Of a stretch of DNA of 64,000 bases, positions 1 to 10,923 are shown one piece after another (within the stretch, counting starts at the first letter, position 1; the number at the start of each line of letters is the position of its first letter). The translations under genes were made by a program, and so were the position numbers. Below the pieces are notes generated by a model. It was not told where the DNA came from and searched no databases. It saw nothing but the letters and a program-made list of their open reading frames with translations. The stretch is taken from contig NC_090729.1 of NCBI RefSeq assembly GCF_036898095.1, positions 76,510,789-76,574,788 of the forward strand, in the 5' to 3' direction. The stretch comes from Palaemon carinicauda (Eukaryota; Arthropoda; Malacostraca; Decapoda; Palaemonidae).

Positions 1-1480
1 TATGCGATAACCACTCGGTAGACATGGAGAGAGAGGCTGTTTGGAGAGCCTTCAAACCCTCGGGTTACCTAGCTCCCTCTCAGGGCTCACAATATTCATG
101 GGCTTGCTGCGACCATGGCTTCCTGCAAGATCCAAAATCCACCCTTTTGTGTCGACTGATCTGACGTTCATCACTCGAGAAGGGACTGAATTACTACTAT
201 GCCCTGTTAGGGCAGTCTATCTCAATTTGATAAAGACTGAACTTTGTCGAACCCAGTGTCCAACTTATTTGTCAACAATGGGTAAAAGAAAAAGAGTAAC
301 CAAAAATACAGTTTCTCTTTGACTACAAAAGACTATTATGAAGCCTCCATCCCTTTGGAGCTCTTCTCCCAGGGCTCATACTATCCGTAGTCTTGCCGCA
401 AAGATTGTTTTCACTAAAACCACTGGGTATCTTTGCTACTTTTAGCAGGAACTTGGAAGGGGAAAACTACCTTTCTTATTTGATAAATGGTGCATACAAG
501 ATCCTAGACACCTGCTCTCTAGGCTTTGCAGTGGTTGTCGCCCAATATTTGGTGTAGAAGCTATGCTTCGGAAGTAGTGTTATCATAGTGTCAACTCATC
601 AGTTACTTATTAATACCTGATGTGTGAGGTGAATTTAAGGAACCTTTCGCCCTATCCTAACTCTTGCGGCTGTGGTAGTATCAGTACCTCTTTGAATCAT
701 GGGATTACTTGAATGTGGTGAAAGAGTTTGTGTATCGCCATGATCAGAAAAACTACTAGTCAAGGACACCATACTAGGTTTGTTTGCTGTGAATACTTGC
801 TGTGTAGTTTGGACCTCGTACCAGAAAGTATTTATGGTGGGGATACCCGAATGTGTTAGCCTTGTTGAAGCAAGTCTGATAATTACACAGCACTCATATG
901 CCATTGATCATTCTGAAGGTTGGAAGGTTTCTTTCTCTTTGTCCCACAGTTTGTGGTGAGGACAAAGGACCTGTCAATATGGGATTTTAGCAATCGAGAT
1001 GATCTGCTACTGTCCTGTGAGGGCGTGAGATGCTAAATCAAAAGAGTATATTTCATAGCTCTTTATCATAAGCTGAAGAGAATGATCTCCAAAATCACCG
1101 TTTCCTTCTGGCTTTTAAAACTATCAGACATTCCTACCACTCTTTGGAGGTGCAAGGCGCTGGACCCTCGAGAGTGAGGACACGCAGTCCAGAGTATCCG
1201 GGTCGGTTCGCCAAGCCAGTTTTGGTCTTAAGAACTTCCCCCTCAGGATAAGTCTCCCATTCAAAGTCCATGGTTTGTTACACCTTCAAGTTGCACAGCC
1301 CTCCTCAACCACCTCGTAGGCACCTAGGCCAAAGGTCAAAGTGAAGGCTGAGCTGCCTTACCTTCCACCCAGTAAGCAGCTATGTTTACCTCGTTAAAGT
1401 TCAACAGCGGCTCAGCTGCGCTGATTGTCATGCTACTATTAAAATTGTCGGGTTTTGTATGGTTAGGGAAAATACAAATC
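1..1480 (+). pseudogene. Decayed 3' part of a DIRS-type retrotransposon (family C, YR tail)
   Basis: Frames within 90-520 encode fragments resembling the C-terminal half of a DIRS tyrosine recombinase: an AHNIHGLA stretch near 90-115, LLCPVRAVYLNLIKT near 185-235 (compare LCPVRALKYYLRRS in the recombinase at 17444) and RAHTIRSLAAK near 375-410, which carries an HxxR-like pair. Stops and frameshifts break it throughout. The segment matches the reverse complement of roughly 43600-44650, including the final stretch around 1430-1475, which I take to be the element terminus. It enters from the left window edge, so the 5' part is not visible. No intact product is expected. Confidence 0.5.
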
Positions 1481-1489
1481 ACCTTAAAT

Positions 1490-3428
1490 TTGCAATCTTT
1501 AGCTGCTCATCACTTTTCATTTCTACTTAGTTCTGTCTGACGTTCAACTTGTAATACTGTATTACTTGATATTTAATTGCAAGTTCCTTGATTTATATTT
1601 TTCGTAGACTTTATTGTTGCTTTTGCATATACTGTATTTCCTAATCTCACTGAAAGGCCACTATATTAAATCCCGTCTGTTGGTTTAGTATTCTAGTTTC
1701 CATTTAAATCATGCCCTCCATGCAGGGTCCTTTGCTGACGTGTCAATTTACAGGTTGGGATAATGTTGCAGATTTCTCTGCTGCCCTTTATGGTACAGTA
1801 AGAAAGTTCTTTTGGAATTATAATGACATAGCATTATTATTTTTGGTGCTACTGTCATGAAACTTGCTTTTAAAGTTTGCTGTAAAATGCACCCATCACA
1901 ATCCCACATGAAACTAGTGCCCTATTTCCCTCTACTGTCAAATCTTAACAGTTCTCACCTTTTTTCCCAATCATCTGTCACTCAAGAGATTGATAATGCA
2001 TAAAGTTTCCCTCAATTTTTAATCTTAAGAGGGTATCTTGTAGAGAGAGGACCTCTCACCCTTTGCCTTATGCTTATCGGATAAGATTGTTCTGAAGGCT
2101 CTGCATAGCATCGCTTTTTTAGTCATTGCAGTTTCTATGTTTTCTTACTTTCATCATAATCCCTTTCGGGTTTTTGTGAATAGCCATCCAGTTTCTGATT
2201 TAGCCCGAGATGTATAGGGTTGCATTTTCACGCTACTGATGTCTATCCTGTGTCATTTTAAGCGGCTAGTCTCTGCCTCCTTGTGCCTAAAAATGTTGAT
2301 AGACTTTGTAATCATGGAATGGGTCTTTTTTTTTACTGTGTGGGACCAGTTCCTTAATGTTTTTTGCTTCCAATTTCCAGTTTCCTTTTGAAATTGTCTG
2401 TCATTGAATCATTTTGATTGTTACCTTGGCCAAAAGTTGCAGTACAGTACTTCAAACTTTTTTAAATGAAATGTTTAGAGAAATACAAGAATTTTTAAAA
2501 CTTTTTAAGTTCTCTCCTAGTTTTGAGAAATTTGTGACGAAGTTACCATAACACAGTTACTTTTTTTTTCTTTTCTGTAATTATTTACCCGAGAAATTAC
2601 CAGAAATATTATTGCATAGGTTTCTCTTGTATTTCCATCCAATTTGCTGTACTACTTGAGAAAATTAGTGTCAATATGTAATCTGTCTTTGTACACTAGT
2701 TTGAGATATTATGATTTTGAGATGCTCTACTTTCATTTAGCTTATTCATGATTTGATAGAGAATCAATTTACATCCGTAAGCCAAGTTTAGATTTTTAAA
2801 AGTTCACTTGAATCATCCGCGCTGTTTAAGCGCAAACTGAAATTACCATTCAAATGTGAAGTTAGTCAATTGAAAACCTTGTTTGTACTGTATGTTTATT
2901 TTGGTTATATCATTTTTTTAGGGGCAGTAGATATATATTTATATTTAACATGCTAATGTCTAAAGAAATAATTAATTGAACAAATGTAGTTTGTCAAAGC
3001 ATTTTTTTTTTTTTTTCGTAAATTTGCCTCCAACTCGGGGAACAAAATGACCAATAGTTGATTTAACCTTTGGTGTTTCCCAGCCACTACAAAGTTGACA
3101 TATCTTTTATGGTGTTTTAATTTGTATTTCAGTTTTTAAAGTTTGTCTAAAGCATAGAATTGTCTTTTCACAAATGACCAATTTAATGTCGGTCAGAGGA
3201 AATTTATGGTAAAGGGTGAATGAAATTTAGTGTACTGATTACATATGTACATTGGGCATCATAGGAAGTTTCTTGTCATAATGTTAACCATGGAAAAACT
3301 ATAAATAAGTTAGGGATTGTATAGGTAAGAGATAGTCTTCAAATGTCTTTTTCACCAAATACTCAACAGATTTTTTTTGCAGATTTTTTTAGCTATCTTT
3401 ATTGCCCCCTTTTCTTTGTTAATAGAAA
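1490..3428. other. AT-rich DNA without a recognisable gene
   Basis: No long frame, RNA gene or known repeat is seen. It contains poly(T) runs (for example 3001-3016) and scattered stops in all frames. Confidence 0.5.
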
Positions 3429-3700
3429 TATTTATGTAAAATTTCTTTAGACTAATTTTGTTTGTCCACTTTTAAATGGTGCCAAATCTTTTGCCAAAGT
3501 CAGGAGTGATTTTAATCAGGCTAAAATCCAGTAAAATATTTATTGTAAGATTTCTTTAGATTGATTTTGTTATTCAATTTTAAATGTTGCCAAAGTCAGA
3601 AGAGATTTCTATCAAGATCCAGTGAAATATTTGTGTAAAAGTTCTTACTAATTTTGTTTCTATTTTTATTGCCAAAACTTTTGTGTTGATAGATTTACAC
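3429..3700. repeat. Degenerate tandem repeat of about 105 bp, 2.5 copies
   Basis: Three successive segments beginning near 3429, 3536 and 3637 share the order 'ATTT-TGTAAAA-TTCTTTAGA-TAATTTTGTT ... TTGCCAAAGTCAG ... AAATATT'. The last copy runs into the left arm of the foldback structure that follows. Confidence 0.55.
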
Positions 3701-4745
3701 TTAACTTTATTGGTTAAATATCTGACTTATGGTAATAACTGCATTGGTTAGAAGGTATCTCAGTTGGCATTTAATTTCAAAGTATTTACATTTTCATTGC
3801 AAGAATAATTTGCATCACTGTACATTATGTATCATACATTTGAGTTATTAGACCACATAATTTAGCAATTCTGGTCAAAGTTTTTGATGTAAAAGCATGT
3901 TTTAATTTTATTATTTGCACAGTTGACTGGAGACATTAGTTGAAGTCCCACAAAAGTACTTATGAATCCCAAGGATTCTTATGGACTTCTTTGTGGGTCA
4001 TTGACTAGATGGACTTCTTTGTGAGTCATTGACTAGATGGACTTCTTTGTGGGTCATTGACTAGATGGACTTCTTTGTGGGTCATTGACTAGATGGACTT
4101 CTTTGTGGGTCATTGACTAGATGGACTTCTTTGTGGGTCATTGACTAGATGGACTTCTTTGTGGGTCATTGACTAGATGGACTTCTTTGTGAGTCATTGA
4201 CTAGATGGACTTCTTTGTGGGTCATTGACTAGAAGGACTTCTTTGTGGGTCATTGACTAGATGGACTTCTTTGTGGGTCATTGACTAGATGGACTTCTTT
4301 GTGAGTCATTGACTAGATGGACTTCTTTGTGGGTCATTGACTAAATGGACTTCTTTGTGGGTCATTGACTAGATGGACTTCTTTGTGGGTCATTGACTAG
4401 ATGGACTTCTTTGTAGGTCATTGACTAGATGGACTTCTTTGTGGGTCATTGACTAGATGGACTTCTTTGTGGGTCATTGACTAGATCTCTCGAATCAGTT
4501 GTGCAAAAACCATGATTTTACATCCCAAAACTTTGACCATAATTGCTAAATTTGGTGGACCATTAACTCAAATGCATGTTACATAGTGTACAGTGATACA
4601 AATTATTCTTGTAATGAACTTATAAACACTTGGAAATAAAAATGCAAACCGAGATACCTTCTAACCAATGCAGTTGTTACCGTCAGTCAGTTATTTAACC
4701 AATAAAGTTAAGTATAAATCTATTAGCACTAAAGGTTTGGCATTT
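3660..4745. repeat. Foldback element: long inverted repeat flanking a minisatellite
   Basis: The left arm (about 3660-3945) reads as the diverged reverse complement of the right arm (about 4500-4745). Paired landmarks are ACCAATAAAGTTAAGT (4698) with ACTTAACTTTATTGGT (3700), ACCTTCTAACCAATGCAGT (4658) with its complement near 3740, and AAACTTTGACCATAATTGC (4528) with its complement near 3870. The loop is almost wholly the 28-bp minisatellite. No coding region is seen. It could be a non-autonomous foldback transposon or a palindromic duplication. Confidence 0.65.
3982..4485. repeat. Minisatellite, 28-bp unit x 18
   Basis: The unit is TGGACTTCTTTGTGGGTCAT followed by TGACTAGA. The array is 504 bp, exactly 18 units, with only a few point variants (GTGAGTC, GTAGGTC, CTAAATGG, AGAAGG). 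Just upstream (3948-3960) lies an inverted partial unit (GAAGTCCCACAAA). Confidence 0.9.
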
Positions 4746-5004
4746 AAAGTAGAAATGTAAGATACATTTATCATGACATTTATGTAAAATTGTACTAAGC
4801 AAAAAATCCTTATGCATATGTTGTAAAAATTAACTTTGAAAGAATCTCCATGTATAAAAAAAATTAAGGAAAACAATAAAAGAAAAATTTAGAACAAGAA
4901 ACTTTTATTTCCCATAAAAATATAAAGGAAAATTATAACAAAATAAAAAAAAAAAGAATTTTTTTTTATTTTTTTCCCCCCAACATATTAGTGTCCCCCC
5001 CAAA

Positions 5005-5195
5005 TAAGGGGCTGACCTCAGAATTGCATTTGCTGGCTCTAGCTGCTTCCCAGAATACCAGAGAACCTTATATGGAAGTCGAACAGTCCCGTAACATCTG
5101 TGACGAGTACGGTGACATTACAGTAGTTGAAATTGTACAGCAACTCCTTGTTTACAGGAAGCAGACTATCACTGGGACATCTCTCAGTTGGTTAA
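5005..5195 (+). repeat. Dispersed repeat, copy 1
   Basis: This GC-richer stretch matches the reverse complement of about 26740-26935, sharing GGGGCTGA, TATATGGAAGT, ACAGTCCC and CTTGTTTACAGGAAGCAG-type blocks. A short open frame is present here, but the second copy has stops at matching places, so I do not call a gene. Confidence 0.55.
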
Positions 5196-5230
5196 CATTT
5201 AAGGAAATGGGTATCATTTATAACAAATGA

Positions 5231-6266
5231 TAATTAAAGTCTAGGAATATCATAACTAGAAACTGCTGCTGCAGACAAATTTTTTATCTTATTGAGAGAA
5301 CACTTAGAAGCAATTCTAAGTGTTTCAGTATACCACAGTACCAAAAATATCTCTGAACACAGAATCTTGAGGAAAATTCTGAAATTCGTAACTTAATTAT
5401 GTTATTAAAGTTCCATTTAGAGTTGGTTGACTTTTAAAATCATGACTATTCTAAAGCAACAAATGGAAGTAAGGTTCTTAATTTCTTGCAGTGATCTAAG
5501 AACATATTGGACATTACAGTTCCATATACCATATGAAGAACTTTGCCAGTCAAAGGTAATCCTGGTTAACCATACCCTGAGTGTGTAGTTCTAAAAATGA
5601 GTACAGTACTTAGATAATTTTACCATGGACTTAATAGTTAACTCTTTATAAGACACTTCACAAGCAATTCAGTTTTGTTAACATATCTTAACACTATAAT
5701 ATACTGCATAGTCTATAATCTAAGTCCAGTTTACAAAACTAGAACCTTCAGAAAGCAGAAATATTTGCCATAACTCTTCCACACATCTTTGAGAGCAAAA
5801 CTATTTTATTAAGCAGAATATGTTAAACTGCGTAAAAGCAACATTTGTCAAAGTACATATTAATCTTTAAACACATTTAATGTCTAGCAAATGTCTCCCT
5901 GGATTTGAGATTATTTGGATTATATCAAAGTATTTCTCTACTACTTTTCAAGCGGATATATATCTTTAATTTGGTCAGAATAAGAACAGTTTCAGGTGTT
6001 ATCTTAATTAAACTTAAGTTGTTGGTAATGTAACATTTAAAACCCCCAAAGAAACTTTAATATTTAAACTTGTATCTTACGTTATAACTGACATTAAAGT
6101 ATAAACTTATCAATGCCATCATTTATTAAATGCAAAGAAACAAGACTAAAAAATTCAAATTTAAACCCCTTTATGTGAATGAATTATCATTAAAGTTCAG
6201 ACATTTATAGTTCACTTTAGTGTCTCAAGTCACCACTGAGGACAGGAGTCCTCATTTCAAGTACAG
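5231..6266. other. AT-rich DNA without a recognisable gene
   Basis: No long frame or repeat is recognised; it has several ACAGTACTT-like motifs typical of the surrounding unique sequence. Confidence 0.45.
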
Positions 6267-6534
6267 TCAATTATACCTGGATGAAAAAGCTTTATAGAAA
6301 GCAGCAAGACCAAATACACGACCAAGGTAAAATTCGTGCGATGTTTCTCAAATGCAAAAAAGACTCTGGAAAAGGGGATGACATCAAATGCAGGGTACTA
6401 CCCCGACACCCCGGCTTCACCCCAGCCGGCTATGTGCCAGATCGGACTGACGTCGCATTCCCCTGCACCGACGAGTTAGCACAGGCAGTGCACCCTTCAA
6501 GGGGGGCACTGAAAGACATGGCATTGGTACTAAG
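6267..6534 (+). other. Possible internal exon of unknown host gene (weak)
   Basis: A GC-richer open stretch begins right after a plausible acceptor (TTCAAGTACAG, ending 6266) and stops being open right after a plausible donor (CTAAG|GTAAAC near 6534). The translation includes GDDIKCRVLPRHPGFTPAGY, then a Cys/Pro-rich part. I do not recognise a family. The contrast in base composition and the splice-like borders are the only support; it may equally be a small repeat fragment. Confidence 0.2.
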
Positions 6535-6715
6535 GTAAACCTTAAATACCAAAATGCATCTGCCAGTACTTTCCTTGGAGGGTGACTGCCTGACCTTTAC
6601 ATTAAATCTAAATGTTTTTACATAGTCTAAAGTTATTTCCTGCATATTCTGAACCAAAAGATAAAAATATGGTTGAAATATGTTATTTTCATTAGTAAAA
6701 TAAATTTTTGAATAT

Positions 6716-6875
6716 ACTTACCCGATAATCATGTAGCTGTCAACTCCGTTGCCCGACAGAATTCTACGGGAGGGATACGCCAGCTATCACTATACTAGAA
6801 GGGGGTGTACTCACAAGCGCCACCTGTGGCCAGGTACTACAGTACTTGTTGTTGACGCCACCTCACTTTTTCCTC
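6716..6875. repeat. Left ITR of family B copy 1
   Basis: It starts CTTACCCGATAATCATGTAG and reads as a perfect reverse complement of 13202-13360 by eye. The 36 bp outside it (6680-6715) are end-specific and reappear in the ICR. Confidence 0.9.
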
Positions 6876-6919
6876 GGTCCACTGGTTCTCTATGGGGAGG
6901 AAGGGTGGGTCAATTAAAT

Positions 6920-7010
6920 CATGATTATCGGGTAAGTATATTCAAAAATTTATTTTACTAATGAAAATAACATTTTTCAATATTAAACTTACCCGATAAT
7001 CATGTAGCTG
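6920..7010. repeat. Internal complementary region (ICR) of family B copy 1
   Basis: The first half is the reverse complement of the left end (ATGTTATTTTCATTAGTAAA side) and the second half the reverse complement of the right end (GTTTAATATTGAAAA side), so it copies the junction of the expected circle. In DIRS elements the ICR serves as the template that joins the two cDNA ends. Confidence 0.9.
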
Positions 7011-7404
7011 ATTCACACCGGGGGGGGGGGGGTGGGTGAAAAACCAGTGTACAAGACTAAAGGATAGCTAAGTATCCCGTATTTCATATAATCAGTTATC
7101 CACAATAACAATGAAATAATAAGTACCTGGTAAGGAAGTCGACTTGAACCGTTACTCTGCCTTTAATAAGATCGTCTTCCTTACTGAGCGCAGCGTTCCT
7201 CTTGGAAGGCTGAATCAACTCAAAGGTGCTAAAGTATACAGGGCTGCAACCCATACTAAAGGACCTCATCACAACCTTTAACCTCGGCGCTTCTCAAGAA
7301 AGAATTGACCACCCGCCAAATCAACAAGGATGTGGAAGGCTTCTTAGCCGACCGTACAACCCATAAAAAGTATTCAAGAGAAAGGTTAAAAGGTTATGGG
7401 ATTA

Positions 7405-8610
7405 TGGGAATGTAGTGGCTGAGCCCTCGCCTACTACTGCATTCGTTGCTACGAATGGTCCCAGGGTGTAGCAGTACTCGTAAAGAGACTGGACATCTTT
7501 GAGATAGAATGATGCGAACACTGACTTGCTTCTCCAATAGGTTGCATCCATAACACTCTGCAGAGAATGGCTCTGTTTGAAGGCCACTGAAGTAGCCACA
7601 GCTCCCACTTCATGTGTCCTTACCTTCAGCAAAGCAAGGTCTTCTTCCTTCAGATGAGAATGTGTTTCTCTAATCAGAAGCCTGAATAGTAAGAAACTGA
7701 GTTCTTAGAACTTGGAAAAGAAGGTTTCTTGATAGCACACTATAAGGCTTCTGATTGTCCTTGTAAAGGTTAAGACCTTTTTAGATAGTACCTAAGAGCT
7801 CTAACTGGGCAAAGTACTCTCTCCAGTTCATTCCCCACCAAGTTGGACAGGCTTGGGATCTCGAACGACTTAGGCCAAGGACGTGAAGGAAGCTTGTTTA
7901 GCAAAAACCGAGCTGCAAGGAACATGTAGCCGTTTCAGATGTGAAAACAATGATCCTGCTGAAGGCGTGGATCTCACTCTTTTAGCTGTTGTCAAGCACA
8001 CGAGGAAAAGAGTTTTTAATGTGAGGTCCTAAAAAGAGGCTGATTGGAGAGGTTCAAATCTTGATGACATAAGGAACCTTAGGACAACGTCTAGATTCCA
8101 GCCTGGAGTGGACAACCGACGTTCCTTTGAGGTCTCAAAAGACCTAGGGAGGTCCTGTAGATCTTTGTTGGTGGAAAGATCCAAGCCTCTGTGGCGGAAA
8201 ACCGCTGCCAACATACTTCTGTAACCCTTGATCGTAGGAGCTGAAAGGGATCTTACTTTCCTTAGATATAACAGGAAGTCAGCAATCTGTGTTACAGTGG
8301 TACTGGTTGAGGAAACTGCATTGGTCTTGTACCAGCTACGGAAGACTTCCCCTTGAGACTGATAGATTCTGAGAGTGGATGTTCTCCTTGCTTTGGCAAT
8401 CGCTCTGGCTGCCTCCTTCGAAAAGCCCCTAGCTCTTGAGAGTCTTTCGAAAGTCTGAAGGCAGTCAGACGAAGAGCGTGGAGGTTCGGGTGTACCTTCT
8501 TTACGTGAGGTAGACGTAGAAGGTTCACTCCTAGAGGAAGAGTCCTGGGAATGTCGACCAGCCATTGCAGTACCTCTAAGAACCATTCTCTCGCGGGCCA
8601 GAGCGGAGCC
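7405..8610 (-). pseudogene. Tyrosine recombinase (DIRS YR), frameshifted
   Basis: The N-terminal SAM-like part (FSKEAARAIAKARRTSTLR ... IADFLLYLRKVRSLSAPTI) lies at about 8210-8440. The C-terminal catalytic part at 7405-7632 keeps THEVGAVATS (HxxG where copy 2 has HxxR), YWRSKSVFASFYLKD with the likely nucleophilic Tyr, and a LYEYCYTLGPFVA tail. The first catalytic Arg box, near 8000, is disrupted: compared with copy 2 a 4-nt deletion (AAAAGAGTGAGATC for AAAAGAGTAAGTGAGATC) shifts the frame within it. More breaks lie at 7640-7800. The product would be inactive. Confidence 0.8.
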
Positions 8611-9880
8611 AACCAACGTCAGCCGTGTCCCTTTGCGAGAGGAGAACTTCTGAAGTACCCTGTTGACAATCTTGAACGGCGGGAATGCATACAGGTCGAG
8701 ATGGAACCAATCCAGCAGAAAAGCATCCACGTGAACTGCTGCTGGGTCTGGAATCGGAGAACAATACAATAGGAGTCTCTAGGTTATCGAGGTAGCGAAC
8801 AGATCTATTGTTGGCTGACCCCACAGGGCCCAAAGTTTGCTGCAAACATTCTTGTGAAGGGTCCACTCTGTGGGGATGACCTGACCCTTCCGGCTGAGGT
8901 GATCTGCCATGACATTCATACCGCCCTGAATGAACCTCGTTACCAGCGTGAGCTTTCGATCTTTAGACCAGATGAGGAGGTCCCTTGCGATCTAGAACAA
9001 CTTCACGAAAGAGTCCCTCCCTGCTTGAAGGTGTAAGCCAGGGCTGTGGTGTTGTCAGAGTCCACCTCCACCACTTTGTTAAGCTGGAGGGACTTGAAGT
9101 TTATCAAGGCCAGAAGAACCGCCAACAACTCCTGCAATTGATGTGAAGTGTCCTTTGCTCCTGATTCCATGTTCTCGATCATTCCTGTCCGTCCAAAGTC
9201 GCACCCCAGCCCGTGTCTGATGTGTCCGAGAGGAGACGGCGGTCGGGTTTCTGAACAGCCAAAGGTAGACTTCCTTGAGAAGAAAGCTGTTCTTACACCA
9301 CGCGAGAGAAGACCTCCTCTCTTCGGAAACAGGAACTGAGACCGTCTCTAGCGTCATGTCCTTTATCCAGTGAGCAGCTAGATGATACTGAAGGGGGGGA
9401 GGTGGATTCTCCCTAACACGATGAACAGGGCCAGCGATGAAAGTGTCCCTGTTAGACTCATCCACTACCTGACTGAGCATCGGTTCCTTCTCAGCATGCT
9501 CTGGATGCATTCTAGGGCTTGGAAGATCCTTGGGGCCGACGGAAAAGCCCGAAAAGCTCGACTCTGAAGATCCATACCCAGGGAGACAATGGTCTGGGAT
9601 GGGATGAGCTGAGACTCCTCAAAATTGACCAGGAGGCCCAGTTCCTTGGTCAGATCCATAGTCCATCTGAGAATCTCCAGACAGCGACGACTTGTGGGAG
9701 CTCTTAAAAGCCAGTCGTCTGACGGAGCCGGACACAAGATCATGGTACTGCTGCACAGTCTGTGAACTGTCAACCATGGGGAAGCGAGGAAGTACAGTGA
9801 CAACCCAAAGCTGTCTAGACTGTCTGGGTCGTACAGACAACTCCTTATCGGGTTGCTGAGGTTGCCGCACTGCGTCACAA
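8290..9880 (-). pseudogene. RT-RNase H remnant lacking the RT core
   Basis: A recognisable RT C-terminal part (DDWLLRAPTSRRCLEI ... ELGLLVNFEESQLIPSQ) lies at about 9600-9720, followed by broken connection/RNase H sequence and an RNase H C-terminal part (LYAFPPFKIVNRVLQKF near 8660, then APLWPAREWF near 8600). The YxDD box reads PSDD, and the fingers and palm motif A are not found upstream, where copy 2 shows the same unrelated sequence. Frameshifts at about 9080-9500 and near 8640 break the rest. The C-terminus overlaps the recombinase N-terminus in another frame, as in other DIRS elements. Confidence 0.75.
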
Positions 9881-10327
9881 CAAGTCACTTCTGCTGGTTG
9901 TTGAAAGTCTTCCCAGTGACACACTGACTCCGTAAACAAAAAATCCTTTAACAAGGACTAAGCTTGGACTGCATGTCTTGCAACACAGCTCAAGGTCTAT
10001 GGGAGCAGGTGTGGTAACAGACGGGGTTAATGACTGAAGTGGAACCATTACCTTCCCTGGAAGCATGTTATGCTTAAATAAAAGTCCAAAGGAGGCTACG
10101 CAGCTAAAGGCTCCTCTCCAAATGACAGTGTCCTCAAGGGAATATCAGAAGGAGGGAGAAAAGCACTTTCTCATCTACAGGGACCATATCCGAGAAAAGT
10201 TAAGTTCTCTCAGTGAGGGTTTCAATGGTGCAAAAGCAGCAGACTAGAAGGCAACATTATGAAACTGCTTGACAGTCTAGTGAGTTGGCAACAACCAAAG
10301 ATGTATGACTGAGAAGCATCCGGTAAG
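9881..10327 (-). other. Non-RT filler between RT remnant and minisatellite
   Basis: Where RT fingers and palm would be expected, both family B copies carry the same unrelated sequence (translation includes TTPAPIDLELCC). It is therefore an old shared replacement, not a recent deletion in one copy. Confidence 0.55.
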
Positions 10328-10620
10328 GTATGCAGAGCATGTTGTATGCAGAGCATGCTGTATGCAGAGCATGCTGTATGCAGAGCATGCTGTATGTAGA
10401 GCATGTTGTATGCAGAGCATGCTGTATGCAGAGCATGTTGTATGCAGAGCATGCTGAATGCAGAGCATGCTGTATGCAGAGCATGTTGTATGCAGAGCAT
10501 GCTGTATGCAGAGCATGTTGTATGCAGAGCATGCTGTATGCAGAGCATGTTGTATGCAGAGCATGCTGTATGCAGAGCATGCTGTATGCAGAGCATGCTG
10601 TATGTAGAGCATGCTGTAAG
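10328..10620. repeat. Minisatellite, 16-bp unit x about 18
   Basis: The unit TATGCAGAGCATGCTG (variant GTTG) contains the palindrome AGCATGCT. Three units equal 16 codons, so all frames stay open on both strands with a repeating Met-Cys-Ala-His-rich peptide. These open frames are a composition effect, not genes. The orthologous array in copy 2 is shorter and more varied. Confidence 0.9.
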
Positions 10621-10923
10621 GTAAGCAGAGCGTGTTGCATGGCGTTAAACATTTCTCAGAAATTCCATGACCAGTGCTAGAGTGCTTCATGCATGCTTGC
10701 ATGGGGTTTTAATATCAACATAATATTTACCTTACATTCATAACTCATGATTCATTTTTGTTTTGAAGATATTTTTGCCATATTCTGCGATATTGTTAAA
10801 AATATATTGCAAGGAATACATATATATTTTTATATAAGTAAGACAAATAACCTCCATTATCATAATGTTTATGTAGGCATACTGCAAGTTATGAAAGTAA
10901 TGAGGTGTTATTATTGTCATTTG

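Noticed and set aside
3982..4485. CRISPR array
   Set aside because: Units are directly adjacent with no spacers, and the context is eukaryotic.
10222..10702. Long open frames on both strands across the 16-bp minisatellite
   Set aside because: A stop-free 16-bp unit keeps all frames open. The repeating peptides are a composition effect and the array lies in a decayed mobile element.
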